DNA from: Hymenobacter sp.
GTDB lineage: Bacteria; Bacteroidota; Bacteroidia; Cytophagales; Hymenobacteraceae
Assembly: GCA_025362615.1 (NCBI GenBank)
Contig: JANYFQ010000184.1
Location: forward strand, 1-11,648
DNA length: 11,648 nt
Reading direction: 5' to 3'
In this document: piece by piece, positions 1-5,206 of the stretch
Numbering within the stretch: position 1 is the stretch's first letter
Layout of the letters: each line of letters starts with the position of its first letter
Program-made: the position numbers and the translations under genes
Notes under the pieces: generated by a model
Told to the model about the DNA's origin: nothing
The model's database searches: none
The model's input: the letters and a program-made list of their open reading frames with translations, nothing else

Positions 1-210
1 CACCACCAACCGCTGCGTCAGGCGGCCGGCCCCTGCCTGCACTTCCACGGCGTAAATGCCCGGCGCGAGGCCGCTCAGGTCGAGCTGGGCGGGCAGCGGC
101 CCGGCCGTGCGCCGGATGGCCTGCTCCAGCGCGTTGTAAACGCCCAGCGTACCGCCCACCCAGCCGGCGGGGTAATTCAGAGCAGTTTCCAGCACAGCTT
201 GGTGGTACAC
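1..210 (-). pseudogene. T9SS C-terminal sorting-domain remnant (5'-truncated, runs off the window)
   Basis: Read on the minus strand, this segment encodes the second half of a T9SS type A sorting domain: LNYPAGWVGGTLGVYNALEQ, then LDLSGLAPGIYAVEVQAG and RLTQRLVV up to the window edge. Such domains sit at the extreme C-terminus of proteins exported through the Bacteroidota outer membrane by the type IX system. The upstream part is missing. The same frame passes through the 21-bp repeat at 190-210, where it reads VYHQAVL instead of the usual YPNP motif, and meets a TGA stop at about 225-227. No ATG and no passenger domain precede it. The usual NALGQ motif is NALEQ here. This looks like the stump of a deleted cargo gene. 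Whether a few more codons follow beyond base 1 cannot be seen. Confidence 0.7.
190..210 (+). repeat. 21-bp dispersed repeat, copy 1
   Basis: This is an exact match, same orientation, to 11019-11039. The core is AGCTTGGTGGTACAC. A diverged inverted copy (17 of 21 bases) is at 4918-4938. The copy lies exactly where the T9SS remnant on the minus strand loses its similarity to the family. On the minus strand it can form an imperfect small stem, CCAAGC / GCTGG around TGT. Confidence 0.75.
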
Positions 211-271
211 AAAACGGGTACATCAACTTGGGAACTGTCCTAGCTGCTTGCAACGGCTTCGGGGGCATCCC

Positions 272-296
272 AAACGCCGGCCGGGGCCGGGCTTTT
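272..296. terminator. Probable bidirectional terminator 3' of the OmpA/PD40 gene
   Basis: An imperfect GC-rich inverted repeat built on CCGGCC / GGCCGG is flanked by AAA on the left and TTTT on the right. It starts about 17 nt past the stop codon of the minus-strand OmpA gene. Read on the minus strand it ends in CGTTTGGG, so the U-tract is short. The loop is tight and one base is bulged, which keeps the confidence moderate. Confidence 0.5.
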
Positions 297-312
297 CCCG
301 CTACCGCCGCCG

Positions 313-2391
313 CTACTTCTTCGTAATCGTGAACTCCACGCGCCGGTTCAGGGCCCGGGTTTCTTCCATTTCGTTGCTGCCCACGGGCCGGGTGTCGCCG
401 AAGCCTTCGGTGGTGATGCGCCCGCCGTTGATGCCGTGGCTGCTGAGGTACTTTTTGACTTCGTTCACGCGGTCGAGGCTCAGCTTGAGGTTCAGGGCCG
501 GGTCGCCCTGGTTGTCGGTGTGGCCCGAGAGCTTGATTTCGACCGTCGGGTACTCTTTCAGGATGCGGATGAGGCGGGCCAGCTCGGGGTAGGAGTTGGT
601 GCGCAGGTAGTACTTGCTCTGCTGGAAGAAGATGTTGTTGAGCTTGATGGTTTGGCCCACCTTGAAGGGGATGAGGTACAAATCCTGCTTCTGCTCCGAG
701 TATTTGTCGCGGCCCGTCACGTCGAGGTTGGCGTTTTCGGCAATGTAGTCCTGGGCCTCGGCGCGGTAGCCGTACTGTACGCCGCTGGGCAGCACAATGG
801 TGTAGGAGCCGTCGGTGGGGTCGGTTTCGGCGGTCCCGATTTCTTCGCCCGTGAGCAGGTTTTCGTAGTGAATGATGGCCTTGATGGGCTTCTTGGTGGT
901 CGCGTCGAGCACCCGGCCGGTCACGAGCGTCACGACTTCGGGCTTGAAGGCCGGGGCCAGCGCAATCCGAAAAATGTCCTTCGACTTGTCGGTGCCGTTG
1001 CGGGCCGACACCAGGTAAGCGTCCTCACCGGCCGCCGACACGGTGTAGTAAGCATCAAAGTCGGGCGAGTTCACCACCGCGCCCAGGTTGCGGGGCTGGC
1101 TCCAGTTGGTCCAGGTGTCATCGAGGCGTTTGGCGTAAAAAATGTCCGACTTGCCGTAGCCGCCGCGCCCTTCCGAGGCGAAGTACAGCGTCTTGCCATC
1201 CGAGGCCAGAAAGGGGGCGAAGTCGGCCTTTTTGGTGTTCACGTTCGGCCCCAGGTTGCGCGGGGCCGTCCACGATATTTTGGTGCCCGGCACCGGAAAC
1301 GACACGCACAAATCCTGCCCGCCGAGGCCGTCGGTGCGGTCTACGGCCATGAGCAGGGCCTTGCCGGAGGTGGCCAGAAAAAAATCGACGTGCTCGGCGT
1401 CGTTGTTGTAAAAATTCTCGATTTCGAGCTTTTCGGGCACGCTCCAGCCGCCCTTGCCGCGCCGCGAAAACGAAGCGCCCTTGGGCTCCATGGCCCCGCC
1501 CGGCAAATACACGCCCGTCAGGATGGCCGTTTGGCCGTTGGCCGACACCGAGGCCAGGCCGTTGGGGTCGTCTTTGGTGTTGATGGGCGGGCCGATGTTT
1601 TTGGCCGGCCCCCAGGTTTTGGCGTTGGCGTTGAGCAGGTTCGAGTACCACACGTCCTGCGGGTCGGTGCCGCCGCCGAGGTTGCCGGGGTGGTCTTGCC
1701 GGGCAAAAAACAGGGTTTTGCCGTCGGGCGAAATCACCGGGTGGGTGTCCACGTAGCGGGTGTTGATGTTGGGCCCCAGGTTCACGAGCGACGAGTCGAA
1801 CTTGACCCCCGCCGCCCCTTCGTCCACCTTCTTAAACTCCTGCTTGACGATGGTCTGGGCCACGTCGGCCACGCCGATGGCGTCCAGTTGGTTCACGCCC
1901 TCCACCTTGGCCGTGTTGAGCGACACAACGGCCCCGATGGTGCGGAATTTCTCGGCCGGAAACCGCACTTCGAGGGTGCGGTATTGCTCGGGCAGCGGGC
2001 CGGGGTTGTCGTTGGTGTACACCACGTGGCGCTTGCCCTGGGTATCGACCAGCTCGATTTTGGTAATGGCACCGGGGTTGAAGTTCTCGACCACCGTCAC
2101 CTGCTGGGCCACCACCGAGCGCAAAAATTTCACCTCGATAAACTCGTTGCTGCCTTCTTTCTTGGGCAGCCAGGCCTCGTCGTTAATCTGGCCCAGGGGC
2201 AGCGAGTTGGGGATGCCCAGAATTTTGTCGGGCGCGAAGGCTTCCTTGCCCTCGGCTTTTTGCGACGACACGGCCACCACCTTCGCCGCCCAGTACACGT
2301 GCTGGGCGCGGGCAGCCGGGGCCAGGGCCAGCAGGCCGGCCAGCGCCGCCAGGGGCAAGGCAAAAAAACGACGTAAAGGGCAGATAATCAC
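313..2391 (-). CDS. OmpA-family outer-membrane protein with discoidin-like domain and PD40 propeller
   Basis: The protein has 692 residues. Visible domains in order are: a Sec signal peptide, residues 1-29, with cleavage ARA/Q; a discoidin-like beta domain, about 33-180, including NEFIEVKF and ENFNPGAI; PD40/WD40-like blades, about 210-470, with repeats such as ISPDGKTLFFAR and ASDGKTLYFASEGRGG; a carboxypeptidase-regulatory-like domain starting VTGRVLDATTKKPIKA, about 490-560; and a C-terminal OmpA domain, about 585-690, with GHTDNQG and NLKLSLDR. Asp626 and Arg641 fit the residues that bind diaminopimelate in OmpA-like domains, so it probably anchors the outer membrane to peptidoglycan. The start is GTG; no in-frame ATG precedes the signal peptide or occurs near it. 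It is divergent from the barrel gene at 2788 and stands alone. Similar proteins occur in gliding and T9SS-bearing Bacteroidota, some near secretion genes, but the ligand of the propeller is unknown. A role in T9SS is not shown here. Confidence 0.93.
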   Translation of the reverse strand: MIICPLRRFFALPLAALAGLLALAPAARAQHVYWAAKVVAVSSQKAEGKEAFAPDKILGIPNSLPLGQINDEAWLPKKEGSNEFIEVKFLRSVVAQQVTVVENFNPGAITKIELVDTQGKRHVVYTNDNPGPLPEQYRTLEVRFPAEKFRTIGAVVSLNTAKVEGVNQLDAIGVADVAQTIVKQEFKKVDEGAAGVKFDSSLVNLGPNINTRYVDTHPVISPDGKTLFFARQDHPGNLGGGTDPQDVWYSNLLNANAKTWGPAKNIGPPINTKDDPNGLASVSANGQTAILTGVYLPGGAMEPKGASFSRRGKGGWSVPEKLEIENFYNNDAEHVDFFLATSGKALLMAVDRTDGLGGQDLCVSFPVPGTKISWTAPRNLGPNVNTKKADFAPFLASDGKTLYFASEGRGGYGKSDIFYAKRLDDTWTNWSQPRNLGAVVNSPDFDAYYTVSAAGEDAYLVSARNGTDKSKDIFRIALAPAFKPEVVTLVTGRVLDATTKKPIKAIIHYENLLTGEEIGTAETDPTDGSYTIVLPSGVQYGYRAEAQDYIAENANLDVTGRDKYSEQKQDLYLIPFKVGQTIKLNNIFFQQSKYYLRTNSYPELARLIRILKEYPTVEIKLSGHTDNQGDPALNLKLSLDRVNEVKKYLSSHGINGGRITTEGFGDTRPVGSNEMEETRALNRRVEFTITKK

Positions 2392-2468
2392 GGCAGAAAA
2401 TTAATAAGGTGAGACGGCAGCGGGCGCGGCGCGGGGCGGCCCCAACGCCGGGCGGGCCTTTCGCATTG

Positions 2469-2476
2469 CGAACCTA
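2469..2476 (-). promoter_or_regulatory. Candidate -7 element for the OmpA/PD40 gene
   Basis: On the minus strand this reads TAGGTTCG, 7 of 8 bases matching the Bacteroidota -7 consensus TAnnTTTG. It lies about 78 nt upstream of the GTG start at 2391, after a short AT-rich stretch that is unusual in this region. No TTG is present at the expected -33 spacing, so support is weak. Confidence 0.3.
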
Positions 2477-2491
2477 GCCATAAATAACTGC

Positions 2492-2521
2492 TTCGCCCCG
2501 CCCGGCCCGGTTGTACCTTCC
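2492..2521 (+). promoter_or_regulatory. Candidate promoter for the barrel gene
   Basis: TTC at 2492-2494 and TACCTTCC at 2514-2521 are separated by exactly 19 nt, approximating the Bacteroidota arrangement TTG-N19-TAnnTTTG with one mismatch in the first box and two in the second. It would give a leader of roughly 260 nt that carries the 21-bp tandem repeats. It lies in the 396-bp gap between the divergent genes, and the only other signals I see in that gap are the opposing -7 element and the repeats. Confidence 0.3.
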
Positions 2522-2670
2522 GGCTGCGGTGCCGCGTTCGGGTGCAAACGGGCCGCCTGGCAGTGACTTTTCGACGGTTTTGCGTGGGGGTGAAGGCGGG
2601 CCAAAGGACCGTCCGGCGGGGCGCGGCCCGGCCCGGCTGCGGCCTGCGCCGGCGCTGCCCGGCCCCCGCG

Positions 2671-2796
2671 CTTCGGAGGTCGGCAGAATACCTTCGGAGG
2701 TCGGCAGAGAGGCTTCGGAGGGCGGCAGAGGGGCTTCGGAGGGCGGCAGAGAGGCTTCGGAGGTCGGCAAACCCGCCCCGGAGGGCAGTGAAATCG
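2671..2796 (+). repeat. Six tandem 21-bp units (minisatellite) overlapping the barrel gene start
   Basis: Unit borders are 2671, 2692, 2713, 2734, 2755 and 2776. Units 1-5 begin CTTCGGAGG and continue T/G-CGGCA; unit 6 is degenerate and begins CCCCGGAGG. Variation is mostly in the last five bases. Every unit carries GGAGG, a Shine-Dalgarno-like string. The unit length is a multiple of three, so copy-number change keeps all frames. The probable GTG start of the barrel gene (2788) lies inside unit 6, 2 nt after GGAGGG. There are no unique spacers, so this is not a CRISPR array. Confidence 0.9.
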
Positions 2797-4872
2797 GACG
2801 GCGGGGCGCGTAGCCGGTGCCTGCTGCTGATTGTGGCCCTGGGCCTGCTGCTGGCCCTGCCCGCCCGCGCCCAGCTCATCGTCGGGGCCACGCGCTTCGC
2901 CGCCGCCCCGCGCCCCGTGGGCCAACCCGACACCGCCCTGCTGCTGCTGGCCCGCGCCCGGCGCGTGGGCCTCAACACCTTCGTGCAGAGCAGCGGCGCC
3001 CGCGGGCACCTGGCGCTGGGCGGGCGGCAGCAAATCCGCTACCGGCTGGGGTCGGAGTGGATTTACGACGACCGGGGCACCCCGCCCTTCGTGCGCGAAG
3101 ACTACGGGGCCGACCTGGCCTACGTGTACGCCCTCGTGCCCGACGGCCGCTGGCAATTGGGCCAGCAGCTCCACTACGACCAAAGCCGGGCCAACGCCAC
3201 CCGCACCGGCCTCTGGCTGGGCCGCCTGGGCTACCAGCGACCCCTGCGCCCCGCCGATGCGCGCTCCGTGCTGCGCCTCGTGGGCCTGGCCGGCCTCGCC
3301 ACCGACGCCCGCAACGGCCGCCGCGATGCCGGCTTCGCCTACGGCTTCGATGCCCTCGCGCTCTGGTACCGGGGTGGCGGCGCGGGCGCCGGCGGCCCCG
3401 CCGATGCCGCCGCCCCGGCCCTCGCGCCGCTGGCGCTGCGCCTGCTGGGCACCCGCGCCCGGCTGGGCCAGCGCACCGTGCAGCGCCTGGTGGCCGAAGC
3501 CAGCGGCGAACAAGCCTTCTTGCCCCAGGCCGCCCTGCTGGTGCAGGCCCGCGCCGGCTACCGGCAAAACCGGGCCGAAGACTACCTGGGCCAGTCGGTG
3601 CAGCGCATTCAGTCCGACACCGTGGCCGCGCAAGTGGGCGGCAGCTACCGCCTCAGCCCCTTCGCCACGCTGCGCTCGGATAATAGCGTGCTGCTGCCCG
3701 TGCGGGCCTTTCGCTACCGCCGCCTGACGGAGGGGGCCGACACCTTGCAGGACGTGGGCTACCGCCAGCAGGAGTACGACACCCGCCAGGAGCTGCGCCT
3801 GGTGCAGCCCAAGCTGCAGGCCGGCTTCCTTTTTCTCTACCACGAACGCGCCCGCGCCTACTACCTCGACAACTCGCGCCAGCTCCCAGCCGCCCGCCTC
3901 GCCACCGCCCTGGCCCGCGAACAGGTGCGCGACGTGCGCGAGCAAACCACCCGCTACCAGCTCGATGCCACCTGGCTGCCCGCCCCGCGCCACGCCCTGG
4001 CCCTGCTCGGCACGGCCCAGCTCCTGCGCGTGGACGCCCCCAGCCGCGACAACCAGCAAACCCGCGACGAAGCCCAGCACCTGCTGCGCCTGACCTGGAC
4101 GGGCCGTTGGGCCGGGGCCTTCCGCACCACCCTGGGCCTGGCCGCCGAGTACCGCCAAACGGTGTTCATCCGGGCCGCCCAAAGCGCCGAGAATTACTCC
4201 GACCGCCTCCTGCACTACGAGCCGGGCTTTGCCTGGGCCGTGGGGCGTTTCAGCCTGCGGGCGCAGTACCACCTCTGGGCGAGCTACCAGGTGCGCGACC
4301 GCCCCGCCGAGCAGGCCCGCAACCGCGCCAGCCGCGTCCTCGAAACCACCCAGAGCCTGGGCTTTCAAATCAGCCCCCGCCTGGCCTTGCAGGCCGACTA
4401 CGTGCGCCGCGAAAACCGCATCGGCCAGCTCGTGTGGCCCGCCTTCCGCGAAAGCCCCCTCGACACCAGCCTCACCCACGACCTCACGGCCGGGCTGCGC
4501 CGCACCTGGGCCGGCCCGCGCGGCAGCAGCAGCCTGCGCCTGGGCTACCGCCTGCTCGAACAGCGCAACTACGCCCGCGCCTTACTTCTGCCCGCGCCCG
4601 GCCCCGCCGCCGCCAGCACCCAGCTCATCTACCGCCACGCCATCACCCGGCAGCAGGGGCCGGAGCTGGCCCTCGAGCGCCGCGCCACCGCCGGCCTCAA
4701 CCTCACGGCCAGCCTCTGGCTGCAATGGCTGCGCACCTACGCCACCTACACCCCCGGCACCGGCAGCACGGCCAGCGGCAGCAGCTTCACCGCCGCCGAG
4801 CTGGCCCTGGAAACGCGGCGGCTCATTCCGTACTTCGAGTTCAGCGCCGAGTGGAAAGTAGGGCGGCGGTGA
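2788..4872 (+). CDS. Outer-membrane beta-barrel protein, family not recognised
   Basis: The protein has 694 residues from GTG 2788. This start gives a standard signal peptide: basic MKSDGGARSR, a Leu/Ala core, and cleavage ARA/Q after residue 28. The frame stays open upstream to GTG 2542, but that would put about 80 Arg-rich residues, including the repeat-encoded heptads, before the signal, so I reject it. The mature part shows the alternating polar/aromatic strands and Arg/Tyr-rich turns of a large barrel, for example QQIRYRLGSEWIYDD, WQLGQQLHYDQSR and RFSLRAQYHLWASYQ. An Ala/Gly-rich loop lies at about 194-216. I see no TonB box, plug or sorting domain. The C-terminus ends in YFEFSAEWKVGRR, a motif that recurs in the remnant at 10920. 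After the TGA the same frame runs on to a TAA at 4957-4959, so the end may have been shortened by the hairpin element there. Function unknown; a porin-like or assembly role is only inference. Confidence 0.82.
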   Translation: MKSDGGARSRCLLLIVALGLLLALPARAQLIVGATRFAAAPRPVGQPDTALLLLARARRVGLNTFVQSSGARGHLALGGRQQIRYRLGSEWIYDDRGTPPFVREDYGADLAYVYALVPDGRWQLGQQLHYDQSRANATRTGLWLGRLGYQRPLRPADARSVLRLVGLAGLATDARNGRRDAGFAYGFDALALWYRGGGAGAGGPADAAAPALAPLALRLLGTRARLGQRTVQRLVAEASGEQAFLPQAALLVQARAGYRQNRAEDYLGQSVQRIQSDTVAAQVGGSYRLSPFATLRSDNSVLLPVRAFRYRRLTEGADTLQDVGYRQQEYDTRQELRLVQPKLQAGFLFLYHERARAYYLDNSRQLPAARLATALAREQVRDVREQTTRYQLDATWLPAPRHALALLGTAQLLRVDAPSRDNQQTRDEAQHLLRLTWTGRWAGAFRTTLGLAAEYRQTVFIRAAQSAENYSDRLLHYEPGFAWAVGRFSLRAQYHLWASYQVRDRPAEQARNRASRVLETTQSLGFQISPRLALQADYVRRENRIGQLVWPAFRESPLDTSLTHDLTAGLRRTWAGPRGSSSLRLGYRLLEQRNYARALLLPAPGPAAASTQLIYRHAITRQQGPELALERRATAGLNLTASLWLQWLRTYATYTPGTGSTASGSSFTAAELALETRRLIPYFEFSAEWKVGRR

Positions 4873-4878
4873 GAGGGG

Positions 4879-4909
4879 TTGTACCGCGAAGCTCCCGCTT
4901 CGCCTCGCG
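4879..4909 (+). repeat. REP-like hairpin at the 3' end of the barrel gene
   Basis: A perfect 7-bp stem, GCGAAGC at 4886-4892 and GCTTCGC at 4897-4903, encloses the loop TCCC; the flanks are TTGTACC and CTCGCG. It begins 6 nt after the stop codon at 4872. It has no U-tract, so it looks more like a repetitive extragenic palindrome than a classical terminator, although it could slow transcription. Whether it is repeated elsewhere in the genome cannot be seen from this window. Confidence 0.5.
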
Positions 4910-4917
4910 TTGAACTG

Positions 4918-4938
4918 CTGTACCACCAAACGCTGCTG
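4918..4938 (-). repeat. Diverged inverted copy of the 21-bp repeat
   Basis: The plus strand reads TGTACCACCAA then CGCTGCTG; its reverse complement matches the exact repeats at 190-210 and 11019-11039 in 17 of 21 positions. Like the copy at 11019 it lies just past the 3' end of a barrel-type coding sequence. The GGTACC-like palindromic core makes orientation comparisons less certain. Confidence 0.45.
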
Positions 4939-5027
4939 CCCCGAAGCAATTTTGCATAAACTGCAATCGATTATGGATTTCTCAGAAGCCCACTGGCAAC
5001 AGCAGCAAAATAATTCCCCAAACTTAT

Positions 5028-5058
5028 TTGCATCGACAAAAAATCCTGCCTAAATTGC
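5028..5058 (+). promoter_or_regulatory. Candidate promoter of the CT-tract T9SS cargo gene
   Basis: TTG at 5028-5030 and TAAATTGC at 5051-5058 are spaced by 20 nt, close to the Bacteroidota TTG-N17-23-TAnnTTTG pattern with two mismatches in the -7 box. The surrounding 4950-5115 is clearly AT-richer than the rest of the window. It is about 59 nt upstream of ATG 5117. Confidence 0.35.
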
Positions 5059-5062
5059 CACC

Positions 5063-5078
5063 GCTTTCAGTCGAAAGC
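5063..5078 (+). promoter_or_regulatory. Small hairpin in the 5' leader of the CT-tract gene
   Basis: GCTTTC at 5063-5068 and GAAAGC at 5073-5078 form a perfect 6-bp stem with loop AGTC. It falls just downstream of the candidate promoter and about 40 nt before ATG 5117. It could be an mRNA-stabilising 5' stem-loop or an operator; nothing further supports either. Confidence 0.25.
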
Positions 5079-5116
5079 AGTAACCCATTCCCCCAATTTT
5101 CTTCAAAAATTCTCCC

Positions 5117-5206
5117 ATGAAAAAATGCATACAAGGAGTGATGAGCGTACTCTCTCTCTCTCTCTCTAGTCAGCGGCATGAGTGCGCTGGCCCAAACCTA
5201 CAATAG
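5117..5206 (+). other. Out-of-frame signal-peptide ORF with (CT)9 switch tract
   Basis: ATG 5117 starts MKKCIQGVMSVLSLSLSS and, with the present tract, ends at TAG 5204-5206 after 29 codons. This is the charged start and hydrophobic core of a Sec signal peptide. The matching last part of the signal, LVSGMSALA/Q, is encoded just after the tract but in the frame of the large downstream ORF. The two halves would fuse as a 26-residue signal if the tract had ten or seven CT units. The main ORF's first ATG (5178) lies inside this leader ORF, so reinitiation is possible but would give a protein without a signal peptide. Confidence 0.85.
5150..5167 (+). repeat. (CT)9 dinucleotide tract, putative phase-variation switch
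   Basis: Eighteen bases of uninterrupted CT lie in the hydrophobic-core codons of the signal peptide, encoding alternating Leu-Ser. Counting frames from ATG 5117: (CT)9 is off and stops at 5204; (CT)8 stops at once at the TAG formed with the next bases; (CT)10 or (CT)7 reads into the secreted protein. The tract is the only long simple dinucleotide run I see in the window. Confidence 0.9.

Noticed and set aside
436..2376. Open frame of 646 codons on the plus strand, antisense to the OmpA/PD40 gene
   Set aside because: It has no signal peptide or domain and reads as His/Val/Gly-rich antisense; long antisense frames are expected at this GC content.
2542..2787. Extended start of the barrel gene at GTG 2542, giving Arg-rich heptads (LRRSAER type) from the tandem repeat
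   Set aside because: It would bury the signal peptide 80 residues inside the protein; the heptads are a by-product of the 21-bp unit and not a leucine-rich repeat or coiled coil.
2671..2796. CRISPR array
   Set aside because: The units are directly adjacent with no unique spacers, the unit is only 21 bp and there are no cas genes.
2401..4479. Open frame of 692 codons on the minus strand, antisense to the barrel gene
   Set aside because: Its composition is Gly/Ala/Gln-rich without family features, and the plus strand has a clear secreted protein with signal peptide and strand pattern.
4973..5115. A small gene or RNA gene in the AT-rich gap before the CT-tract gene
   Set aside because: There is no convincing open frame, tRNA-like fold or riboswitch core; only a candidate promoter and a 6-bp hairpin can be supported.
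5150..5167. The CT tract as a plain sequencing or assembly error
   Set aside because: Not excluded, and listed as the main test; but a tract of nine perfect units at this position in a signal peptide matches known phase-variable loci, so it is kept as a finding.
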